A DNA stretch of 33,521 bases from Calditrichota bacterium (GTDB lineage: Bacteria > Calditrichota > Calditrichia > RBG-13-44-9 > J042): NCBI GenBank assembly GCA_013150955.1, contig JAADJD010000027.1:1-33521 (forward strand), in the 5' to 3' direction. This document shows, piece by piece, positions 8,553 through 15,542 of the stretch. Within the stretch, counting starts at the first letter, position 1. Each line of letters opens with the position of its first letter. The position numbers were made by a program, and so were the translations under genes. Under the pieces are notes generated by a model that made no database searches, was not told the origin of the DNA, and was given only the letters and a program-made list of their open reading frames with translations.

Positions 8553-9830
8553 TTACCTAATCGAATAACCAAAGCTGAAGAATACCAGCGATGCGTTTGA
8601 AGCATAGCTGCCATTAAATTCGGCGACGGGGATGCCATTTTCGATCGTGCTGCGAGTGCCAAAATTGACGAACATGTATCCCGCATCGACAGTTAATTTT
8701 CCTGTCTTGTAGCCGAATCCAAACGAGAAGTTGTTACGGTCATTATCCGGCAGCAGAGGAGAGACGGAATGGGTCGGTTGGGGTGTCTTATCCCGAATGT
8801 AACCGGCACGCAGGGATAAGTTGTCATTTAATTCATAATGGACGCCTAAGCGCAGGGTATAGCTGTCCCGATAGTCTTCTTCGATTTTGGTATCCAGCCG
8901 ATAATTTTCAAAATCCAGCACCAGTTCTTTAAAAATCGACCAGGTGTAGTAATTATAGTCTAATTCGACACCCAGTTTGGGGGTAACTTTAAAGTACATT
9001 CCTACGGTGATGATTCCCGGAAAGGGGATCTCGGTGGAACCTTTCTGGTCCACAAACAGCTGCAGGTTATCCACAAAAAGCGTCTTGTATTGATCGTAAA
9101 TGGTAAAATCAGCGGTGGCGTCCTCAAATTTGTTGATTATTCGATGGCGATAGGATAAACCGAAGCCAACCCGCTCAGAACGGGCCATTAAACTGGCGGT
9201 GAAGCCCACAGCCAGTTTGGATGTGCCTTCCATGTACACAGTACCCACTTCCACTCCGGGATCCGAATTGGGAGGATCGATGGACACCAGTAGATAGCGA
9301 TCCAGGATAACTTGAGAGGTGACGATATCCAGTCCACCACCCAGGCTGATGTAGGGGCTGATCTGATAGGCGACGACTGGAGAAATGTAAAACGAACGAA
9401 TTTCAGAATTCTTTGAGAAATATTTTCCGGGGAAATCGTCGGACCATTTCAGCCCCAGACCGAAGGGATTGGTTACTCCAATGCCAAAGCCCAGTCGTTC
9501 GGTAAATTTGTGGGCAATGTAGATGCCGATTGGGGTGAAGACCTGCGACTCGGCATCATAGACGTTGCCTGCCCAGGGATACGGTTCGGGTCCCACATAG
9601 CGGGCTTTGGGGAAAATCAAGGTCGTTCCCCCGTAAAATTGGGTCCCTTTCAGGAAGGCCAGACCGGCAGGATTGTAAAAAATGGTGGACGCATCCACTG
9701 CCTGGGCGACTGTTGCCCCGGCCATTGCCGATGCGCGGCCGCCGAATTCGTAAAGGGCAAATCCGCCTCCCAGAATACTGCTCGCCGAAAAGAGCAAAAT
9801 AACCACGATAGCGATGAATTTTTGATGCAT
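8553..9830 (-). CDS. FadL/OmpP1/TodX-family outer-membrane transporter
   Basis: 425 aa with a Sec signal (MHQKFIAIVVILLFSASSILGGG). The mature N-terminus shows the family plug or hatch signature, GRASAMAGATVAQAVDASTIFYNPAGLA (residues about 31-58), including the NPAGL motif. The rest is beta-strands with the terminal strand FFSFGYSIR. Family members pass hydrophobic compounds, such as fatty acids and aromatic hydrocarbons, laterally through the outer membrane. A GGAGGAGG ribosome site lies upstream of the ATG. It is the first gene of a two-gene operon with the SGNH lipoprotein. A sigma-70-like promoter is visible about 60-90 nt upstream. Confidence 0.93.
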   Translation of the reverse strand: MHQKFIAIVVILLFSASSILGGGFALYEFGGRASAMAGATVAQAVDASTIFYNPAGLAFLKGTQFYGGTTLIFPKARYVGPEPYPWAGNVYDAESQVFTPIGIYIAHKFTERLGFGIGVTNPFGLGLKWSDDFPGKYFSKNSEIRSFYISPVVAYQISPYISLGGGLDIVTSQVILDRYLLVSIDPPNSDPGVEVGTVYMEGTSKLAVGFTASLMARSERVGFGLSYRHRIINKFEDATADFTIYDQYKTLFVDNLQLFVDQKGSTEIPFPGIITVGMYFKVTPKLGVELDYNYYTWSIFKELVLDFENYRLDTKIEEDYRDSYTLRLGVHYELNDNLSLRAGYIRDKTPQPTHSVSPLLPDNDRNNFSFGFGYKTGKLTVDAGYMFVNFGTRSTIENGIPVAEFNGSYASNASLVFFSFGYSIR

Positions 9831-9890
9831 AGGGCCTCCTCCAGAGTTAGTTAAGTTTAGATTTTTGAAAACTTGCTTCTGCTGTTAAAG

Positions 9891-9919
9891 ATTTTAAGAA
9901 AGCCATCTAAAAAAATCAA
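9891..9919 (-). promoter_or_regulatory. Putative promoter of the FadL-SGNH operon
   Basis: Read on the minus strand, TTGATT (9919-9914) and TAAAAT (9896-9891) are separated by 17 bp, a good sigma-70 match. A start near 9884 would give a leader of about 54 nt. This is sequence match only. Confidence 0.45.
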
Positions 9920-10030
9920 GAGGTATTGCGTGAATCCTTTGATATATCAATACATTAGGGGAAATTTTCGAAGAATGAAGGAGGGTGGGACAGGATTTGC
10001 CGAATGGGAACCGAAAAAAATTTTTTTCGT

Positions 10031-10059
10031 TTGGAAAAAGTGGAATTAGAAACTATATT
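10031..10059 (+). promoter_or_regulatory. Putative sigma-70 promoter of the ferritin-perR operon
   Basis: TTGGAA (10031-10036), a 17-bp spacer and TATATT (10054-10059) precede the ferritin-like gene. Transcription would start around 10066, inside the Per/Fur-type palindrome. This is the classical geometry for repression by such a regulator. Confidence 0.6.
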
Positions 10060-10073
10060 CATAATGATTATGA
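10059..10073. promoter_or_regulatory. PerR/Fur-type operator (perfect 7-1-7 palindrome)
   Basis: TCATAAT-G-ATTATGA is a perfect 7-1-7 inverted repeat. It differs from the B. subtilis Per box consensus (TTATAATNATTATAA) only at the second position of each half, and similarly from the Fur 7-1-7 box. It abuts the -10 element and covers the predicted start of transcription. The operon encodes its own PerR-type regulator, so autoregulation is likely (inference). Confidence 0.8.
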
Positions 10074-10112
10074 TTTTGGTTATTGGCTAAACAAAAAACA
10101 GGAGGATGCATC

Positions 10113-10556
10113 ATGAGCAACACCAAAGTGGACAAGCAAACCCTCATTGACGGATTGAATGAAGATCTCGCCAATGAGTATCAGGCCGTCATCACGTATC
10201 TCACGTATGCCGCCTGCGTGAGCGGTATTCATCGCCAGGAATTAAAAGAGTTCTTTGAAAAAGAGATTCAGGAAGAACTCCAGCACGCTCAATTTCTGGC
10301 TAACAAAATTGCTGCACTGGGTGGTAAACCCACCACTGTTCCGGCAAACGTGCCTTACACCGAAAATCCGAAGGAGATGCTGGAAAACGTCTTGAAAGCC
10401 GAGACGGAAACCATTGAGCGTTATGTGGAACGCATGAAGCAGGCAGAAGCGTACGGTGACTATGGACTGGCCAACGATCTGCATGATATCATTAGCGACG
10501 AAACCAGCCACAAGGAAGAAACCGAGAAAATTTTAAAAGGTTATCAGGGTGACTAA
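10113..10556 (+). CDS. Ferritin-like (bacterioferritin/Dps-like) iron-storage protein
   Basis: 147 aa. The ATG at 10113 is chosen because AGGAGG lies 7 nt upstream. It is a four-helix ferritin-like protein. Putative di-iron ligands are Glu22 (NEYQ), Glu55 and His58 (EELQHA), a Glu around 97-102 (AETETIE), and Glu130 with His133 (DETSHKEE). Proteins of this group oxidise Fe(II), often with peroxide, and store it as ferric mineral in the cytoplasm. It is first in an operon with a DUF2214 membrane protein and a PerR-type regulator, behind a Per-box-like operator. That context argues for a role in peroxide and iron stress. Whether it forms 12- or 24-subunit cages cannot be told from sequence. Confidence 0.88.
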   Translation: MSNTKVDKQTLIDGLNEDLANEYQAVITYLTYAACVSGIHRQELKEFFEKEIQEELQHAQFLANKIAALGGKPTTVPANVPYTENPKEMLENVLKAETETIERYVERMKQAEAYGDYGLANDLHDIISDETSHKEETEKILKGYQGD

Positions 10557-10568
10557 TGCCCAATGGTT

Positions 10569-10595
10569 CGAGGGTTCCCGTAAGTGGAACCCTCG
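10569..10595 (+). terminator. Intra-operon hairpin after the ferritin gene (attenuator-like)
   Basis: CGAGGGTTCC and GGAACCCTCG form a perfect 10-bp stem with a 7-nt loop, 13 nt after the ferritin stop codon. It lacks a T-run, so it is more likely a partial terminator or an mRNA-stabilising 3' hairpin. Either would allow higher ferritin than downstream expression. Confidence 0.5.
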
Positions 10596-10642
10596 ATTAA
10601 TAACGATTCCGATAAAACAAAATTAACGAATGGAGGAGTCCC

Positions 10643-11095
10643 GTGGTCGATATTTTGATCAAGTATGTTCACATTCTTTCCTTCATGGTGGTATTTACGG
10701 TGCTTTTTATGGAGATGATTTTTGTCAAATCCCAAAGTGCTGTAAGTGATCTGGTGCGGGTGCGCCGATATCAAAATATATTGCTGTTGTTTTTGGGGTT
10801 CACCCTGCTGTCTGGATTGATCAAATTGGTTACAATGGGAGAGCATGCGGCCATTTACATGAAAAATGGGGTATTTCACTTGAAAGTAACCCTGTTTCTT
10901 CTTATAACCATCTTAACATTCATCCCTTACCGGTTTTTCCGGAATATTTCGGCTGAACCGGCCGGAGCAGGGAGTCCACAGGAGGTTCCGGTTCCGCGAT
11001 CGGTACGGTTGATTGTTCACATTCAGATGATTCTTCTGGTATTATTGCCCTTGTTGGGGGTAATGATGGTGCGAGGCATCGGGTATTTTGGATAA
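10643..11095 (+). CDS. DUF2214-family integral membrane protein
   Basis: 150 aa, GTG start supported by GGAGGAG 8 nt upstream. Four hydrophobic helices are visible (about residues 5-27, 46-66, 80-97 and 127-147). Conserved-looking His residues lie at the helix ends (KYVHIL, HAAIYMKNGVFHLKV, VHIQMI), as in the DUF2214/CopD-like four-helix group, some of whose members bind haem. The function is unknown. It sits between the ferritin-like gene and the PerR-type regulator gene and is probably co-regulated. A role in membrane redox or metal handling during peroxide stress is only an inference. Confidence 0.75.
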   Translation: MVDILIKYVHILSFMVVFTVLFMEMIFVKSQSAVSDLVRVRRYQNILLLFLGFTLLSGLIKLVTMGEHAAIYMKNGVFHLKVTLFLLITILTFIPYRFFRNISAEPAGAGSPQEVPVPRSVRLIVHIQMILLVLLPLLGVMMVRGIGYFG

Positions 11096-11143
11096 TCCCC
11101 AAAACGGAGGGTGTAAATTGAATGCGAATGGAAGGTGAAAATA

Positions 11144-11608
11144 ATGAAAATTCAAATAGATCAGGCCATCACCCAGGCATTGCAACGGCACGGATTGCGC
11201 CCGACGCGTGCCCGGCAACTGATTCTGGCGTTGATTGAACAGGATAATCAACACTATACGCCGGAAGAAATGCTGGTGCGGTTGAATGCCATGGGAGAGC
11301 GGTTAAGTATTGCCACCCTGTATCAGAATCTGGCCAAGCTGGTGGATAAGGGATTGCTGGTGAAGTTTGTGGGATTGGATGGGGAATATCGCTACGATTA
11401 CAATAAAATGCCCCATCACCACCTGATCTGCAAGTCCTGTGGGCGTATAGTGGATGTGCTGGTGGATCAGACCCTGGATGCCATCGAACCGCAATTGATG
11501 GATGCAGATGGGCAAAAGAAGTTGCCGCCGGGATGGAAGATCCTGCAGCGTCGGGTGGATTTCATTGGCGTTTGCCCGGATTGCAGCCAGCATGGGACAG
11601 ATAATTAA
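11144..11608 (+). CDS. perR: PerR-type peroxide-sensing Fur-family repressor
   Basis: 154 aa. The ATG at 11144 is preferred because GGAAGG lies 8 nt upstream; an in-frame GTG lies 9 nt earlier. The protein has an N-terminal winged helix (LRPTRARQLIL, SIATLYQNLAKLVDKG) and a C-terminal metal-binding and dimer domain. The regulatory-metal ligands of B. subtilis PerR are all present at the same numbers (from memory): His37, Asp85, His91, His93 and Asp104. Asp104 is the residue that favours PerR-type peroxide sensing over Fur, which carries Glu there. The structural zinc site is Cys96/Cys99 and Cys144/Cys147. With Fe(II) the family represses; H2O2 oxidises a ligand His and releases DNA. The operator upstream of the ferritin gene is the evident target. 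Confidence 0.82.
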   Translation: MKIQIDQAITQALQRHGLRPTRARQLILALIEQDNQHYTPEEMLVRLNAMGERLSIATLYQNLAKLVDKGLLVKFVGLDGEYRYDYNKMPHHHLICKSCGRIVDVLVDQTLDAIEPQLMDADGQKKLPPGWKILQRRVDFIGVCPDCSQHGTDN

Positions 11609-11639
11609 CCGGGTTTGGCAGTTGTGTAAAGTGGAGTCA

Positions 11640-11676
11640 CGCCACATCTGTTGAAGAGACAGGTGTGGCGTTTTTT
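11640..11676 (+). terminator. Rho-independent terminator of the ferritin-perR operon
   Basis: A 12-bp stem (CGCCACATCTGT with ACAGGTGTGGCG, one G-T pair), a 7-nt loop and a run of six T, 31 nt after the perR stop codon. Confidence 0.92.
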
Positions 11677-11802
11677 CTTCGTTCCATGAAATGGGACATT
11701 CGATGGGCCGCATCTGCAGGTGTGTGGAGAATCCGGGTTGGATGAGGTGCCCCTGGAGAGGGTGAGGGAAGTGGTATTTTCCCGCTGGTGAACGGCTCTT
11801 TT

Positions 11803-11990
11803 AATCCAAATAAAGCGTTAAACCACGAAGCACGCGAATGAATTCGAATGATCCAAAAAATGCAATTAACCGCGAATCACACGAATGAAGCTAAAACACA
11901 TCCACAAATTGCGGATAAATCACAAAAACAAGTTTTCATCCAGATACAATTCAATCTATTTTTTTTATGTTAATTCGTGTCATTCGTGGT
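11803..11990 (+). repeat. Interspersed repeat family, copy B (left arm duplicated)
   Basis: The left arm appears twice: CCACGAAGCACGCGAATGAA at 11823-11842, then CCGCGAATCACACGAATGAA at 11870-11889. The invariant core TTTTCATCCAGA is at 11933-11944. The right arm TTAATTCGTGTCATTCGTGG ends at 11989. The copy occupies the convergent gap between perR and the beta-helix lipoprotein gene. The rest of the gap (11677-11802) shows nothing recognisable. Confidence 0.85.
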
Positions 11991-12007
11991 CAAAAGTATA
12001 ATTTAGA

Positions 12008-13030
12008 TTAATTGCGACTGGTTTCTTTCACTTCCGGGCTGATCCAGTCCCCCAGCGGGCCTCCAAAAGCCCCCTGATCGTTGCGGGTGCCGTCGGGATC
12101 CCGAAATTCTGGTGCGGGATTCCCCTGATCCCGGCAGGGTGAATTCGGTTGCAGGCGCAGATCCGTTTCCGACAAGAAGAGGGGATCCGGTTCATCCACT
12201 GAGAAGAAATTATACTGGCTGAGATAACTATCCGTCCCGGCGTGCAAAATTTCCAGTCGGGGATCCCCCTGATCGGATCGGTTCTGGAACACAATGTTGT
12301 TCTGGAGTTCGTCGAAGACAGGATTAAATAAAACCAGAGCACCCCCTACATTTTGAGAATAGTTTTTAAAAAACGTATTGTTAATTACCCGCGATCGGGA
12401 CTGGACGAGAAGCACGGCTCCTCCCATGGAAAGCGCCTGGTTTTCTTTAAAAATATTGTTGAACAGCTCCAGCTCGGATTCCAGCGCGACCAATCCCCCA
12501 CCCAGGAATGCTCGATTCTTCCGAATTAAACAGTTCATGAAGGTTGCCGAAGCGTTCTGAAGCACCACCCCACCGTAACCCGCATCACCGTAGGCTTCAC
12601 GCATGATCTTTTCAATGATGCAAAACCGAAATACCGAGGGGGTTTTCCGACCAAATAGTTGGATGCCCTGCCAGCTTTCGTCTTTTGCTGTGAAAGTAAT
12701 GAAGCTGTCCTGCCGGCCAATTGCACTGACGTTTCCCTGAACGATCAATGCGGTATGTGGTTCAAAATACAGGGTTACGCCGGCCTGGATGACCAGCGTT
12801 TTGTTCTCCGGGACGATCAGGCTTCCCGTTACCAGGAAGGGAGCATCTTTCAGGTAGAGGATCCCCTCAATGGTTCCCTGTAATTCCGTGTATTTGTTGG
12901 AATCGGGGCTTCCCGGGGCCAGCGGTTCCCGTACGGAGCAGGCAAACAGTATCACCAGTAGGGCCATCGCAGCACACCGCACCGGGCGCCATATTCCATC
13001 TGTTCTCTGTTGGGAGCCGAAAGTAATCAT
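12008..13030 (-). CDS. Right-handed parallel beta-helix lipoprotein
   Basis: 340 aa from the ATG at 13030. A lipobox (LLVILFAC, Cys31) follows an unusually long basic N-region. A second ATG at 12967 would give a shorter conventional signal, but neither start has a clear ribosome site. Residues about 55-110 and 125-260 are short repeated strands typical of pectate-lyase-like beta-helices (VIQAGVTLYFE; NASATFMNCLIRKNRAFLGGG; ESELELFNNIFKENQALSMGG; NNTFFKNYSQNVGG). The C-terminus has the SPCRDQGNP and DPDGTRNDQGAFGG pattern common in this group of surface proteins. It may bind or degrade polysaccharide, but no catalytic residues can be assigned. It lies 147 nt downstream of the dipeptidyl peptidase gene on the same strand. 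Confidence 0.82.
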   Translation of the reverse strand: MITFGSQQRTDGIWRPVRCAAMALLVILFACSVREPLAPGSPDSNKYTELQGTIEGILYLKDAPFLVTGSLIVPENKTLVIQAGVTLYFEPHTALIVQGNVSAIGRQDSFITFTAKDESWQGIQLFGRKTPSVFRFCIIEKIMREAYGDAGYGGVVLQNASATFMNCLIRKNRAFLGGGLVALESELELFNNIFKENQALSMGGAVLLVQSRSRVINNTFFKNYSQNVGGALVLFNPVFDELQNNIVFQNRSDQGDPRLEILHAGTDSYLSQYNFFSVDEPDPLFLSETDLRLQPNSPCRDQGNPAPEFRDPDGTRNDQGAFGGPLGDWISPEVKETSRN

Positions 13031-13177
13031 CTTAATCTTTTGTCGTCTTTGCTCTGTCCGACCAACAATGACCCGAATCCATCGTCTGGAGTCGAAAGCA
13101 ACTGCGAACGGATCATCGGCGTTCGACGGCCGGCTTTTTCCAGTTTGCTTTTCTGGCGACCACCGTGTCCCCAGGGA

Positions 13178-15373
13178 TTATTCCTGCTTCAAGTATCGTT
13201 CCAGAAATTGGGTCATCATATTAAACAGATGGATCCGGTCGGTGGTGGAGCCGATGCCGTGCATTTGCTGGGGATACACCATGAATTCAAATTGTTTTCC
13301 GGCATCGATGAGCCGATCGACCATGTGAATGGAATTCTGAAAATGCACATTGTCGTCCCCGGTACCGTGAACCAGCAGCAGATGGCCGTGCAGGCTGTCG
13401 GCAAAAAATACCGGCGAACTATTTCGATAGCCTTCTTCATTTTCCTGAGGCAGTCCCATATAGCGTTCGGTGTAGATGGTGTCGTAATCTCGCCAGTCGG
13501 TTACCGGGGCCACAGAAATGCCGGCCTTAAAAACTTTCGACCGGGTCATTGCATAAAGGGTCATGTACCCGCCATAGCTCCATCCCCAGATGCCGATGCG
13601 GTCTTTATCCACGTAAGGCAGGTTTTTCAAATAAGCGACTCCTCGTAATTGATCTTCCAGCTCGTATTTCCCCAGCTGGCGGTAAACCACTTTCTCCCAA
13701 TCGTGTCCGCGTCCCCAGGAACCGCGATTGTCCATACTGAAAATAATGTAACCTTTCTGGGCCAGCATCAGGTGCCATAGGAACCGGAATCCACCATACC
13801 GTTTGCGAATAACCTGCGCATGGGGGCCACCGTACACGTACACCAGCACCGGGTATGTCCGTTCCGGATTAAAATCGGGGGGTTTGATCATGCTGGCGTA
13901 ATAGGTAATCCCGTTATCCCCTTCGAAGGTGAAAAATTCAGGGAGTCGTACATTGTATTTTGCCGCGATGTCCACTTCGCTGGCGCGGAGTAGCCGCAAT
14001 TGTTTTCCGCTGCTTTTGTAAACAAACATTTCATAAGGGGTAAATACGTGGGAGTAGGTGTCCACAAAATAATTTCCACTGGCCGAAAGCGCAATGCTGT
14101 GGGTGCCTTCCCGCTGGGTCAATCGCTTAAATCCGCTACCATTAGTTTTTACCCGGTACAGGTGCCGTTCCCGGATGTCCTTTTCCGTGGCGGTGAAATA
14201 CACCCATCGTTCGTTCTTATCCACCCCCAGAAACTGAGTGACCATCCAGTCCCCCCGGGTGAGTTGGCGGATTTGCTTGCCGTTGTAATCGTATAGGTAA
14301 AGATGACGGAAACCCGTCCGCTCGGATCCCCAGATGAAACGCGGACTGTTTTTGAAGAAATAGACGAAATCTCCCACATTGATGAAATAAGGGTCGCGTT
14401 CTTCGAGAACCAGCCGACTTTCCCCCGTCTGAATATCGGCAAACAGAAATTCAAGATGTTGTTGATAGCGATCCAGGCGCATGAATGCCAGCTGATCCGA
14501 TGTGGGAAGCCAGTACACCCGGGGCAGGTAAATATCGGTATTTTCTCCAGTGTCGATCCACACCGTTTTGGCGGTGTTCAGGTTAACCACACCCAGTTTG
14601 ACAATGGGATTGGGATCCCCGGCTTTGGGATAGCGCATCATCTCCACCGTGGGATGATAGGGCATCCAGTCGACCAGTGGGTATTGCGGAACGGGTTCTT
14701 CGTTGAACTGCAAGTAGGCAATGAATTGAGAATTGGGTGCCCACCAGTAGCCACGGAAAATGCCCCGTCCCACCAGCTCTTCCTGATAGACCCAGTCCAG
14801 CTTACCATTCAGCAGATCGGCGTGTCCGTCAAAAGTTAGCTGTTTTTCTTCGCCGGTGGCCAGATCGATGACGTAAATATTAAAATCGCGCACAAAAGCC
14901 ACTTTGCGACTGTCCGGCGAAATTTGAATCTCTTCCTCCTTTTCGGGCGTGTTGGTCAGCCGGATTAATTGACGGGTTTTCAAAGGGAAATACCAGATGT
15001 CATTTTCGGAATCGAAGATCAATCCGGATTCATCCGGTAGCCATTGATATGCGTAAAGGGAGACCTCGATGGTGTCGTCTGCCGTAATGTGTTTTAAATC
15101 GTCGCTGGTCAGCACCACGGATTCTTTCCCGTTGCGCGCCTGGTGAACGATCAATTTCTGCACACCGGCTTCCCGGTCCGATTGGATGTAGGAGAAGCGA
15201 TCGCTTTTGGGAAGCCATTTCAATCGCGTGGGGTAATTCCGGTAGATCTCCCGGCTCAGCGAGGTGAAGATTTCTTCCACCGAAAGATCCTGCCGTTCCT
15301 GGGGTGCGGCGGATTGGGTTAAAACAACGACCAGCAGTAAAGCAACAAGCACGCGCAGATTTTTCCAGATCAT
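13178..15373 (-). CDS. Dipeptidyl peptidase IV (S9B)
   Basis: 731 aa, a normal DPP IV length, with a Sec signal (residues 1-24) and AGGGAGA before the ATG. An N-terminal beta-propeller (about 30-480) carries the substrate N-terminus-binding double Glu in YQEELVGRG. The C-terminal alpha/beta-hydrolase has the catalytic triad Ser599 (GWSYGGY), Asp673 (HGTGDDNVH) and His705 (MHGI). The oxyanion-hole Tyr is in VYVYGGPH. Spacing of the triad (74 and 32 residues) is close to human DPP IV (78 and 32). It releases X-Pro or X-Ala dipeptides in the periplasm. With the S46 peptidase at the left edge it suggests a peptide-feeding lifestyle. It is divergent from the AGPS-like gene. Confidence 0.95.
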   Translation of the reverse strand: MIWKNLRVLVALLLVVVLTQSAAPQERQDLSVEEIFTSLSREIYRNYPTRLKWLPKSDRFSYIQSDREAGVQKLIVHQARNGKESVVLTSDDLKHITADDTIEVSLYAYQWLPDESGLIFDSENDIWYFPLKTRQLIRLTNTPEKEEEIQISPDSRKVAFVRDFNIYVIDLATGEEKQLTFDGHADLLNGKLDWVYQEELVGRGIFRGYWWAPNSQFIAYLQFNEEPVPQYPLVDWMPYHPTVEMMRYPKAGDPNPIVKLGVVNLNTAKTVWIDTGENTDIYLPRVYWLPTSDQLAFMRLDRYQQHLEFLFADIQTGESRLVLEERDPYFINVGDFVYFFKNSPRFIWGSERTGFRHLYLYDYNGKQIRQLTRGDWMVTQFLGVDKNERWVYFTATEKDIRERHLYRVKTNGSGFKRLTQREGTHSIALSASGNYFVDTYSHVFTPYEMFVYKSSGKQLRLLRASEVDIAAKYNVRLPEFFTFEGDNGITYYASMIKPPDFNPERTYPVLVYVYGGPHAQVIRKRYGGFRFLWHLMLAQKGYIIFSMDNRGSWGRGHDWEKVVYRQLGKYELEDQLRGVAYLKNLPYVDKDRIGIWGWSYGGYMTLYAMTRSKVFKAGISVAPVTDWRDYDTIYTERYMGLPQENEEGYRNSSPVFFADSLHGHLLLVHGTGDDNVHFQNSIHMVDRLIDAGKQFEFMVYPQQMHGIGSTTDRIHLFNMMTQFLERYLKQE

Positions 15374-15542
15374 TCTTCTGTCTCCCTTTGTTATCGTTTT
15401 ACGGCTGAAAATTTTTGAACGAAATAAATTAAGGCATAAAATTTTTTTCTCAAATACGATTTTGCGCTCCTTGCCGAACGTTTCCCCGGTAAAAATCGCC
15501 GGTTTATCTTTCTAAATCGATGAAATTTTTGTATTTTTCTTT

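Noticed and set aside
8525-8686. 54-codon upstream extension of the SGNH hydrolase
   Set aside because: It overlaps the 3' end of the FadL gene, and a good ribosome site plus lipoprotein signal mark the start at 8524.
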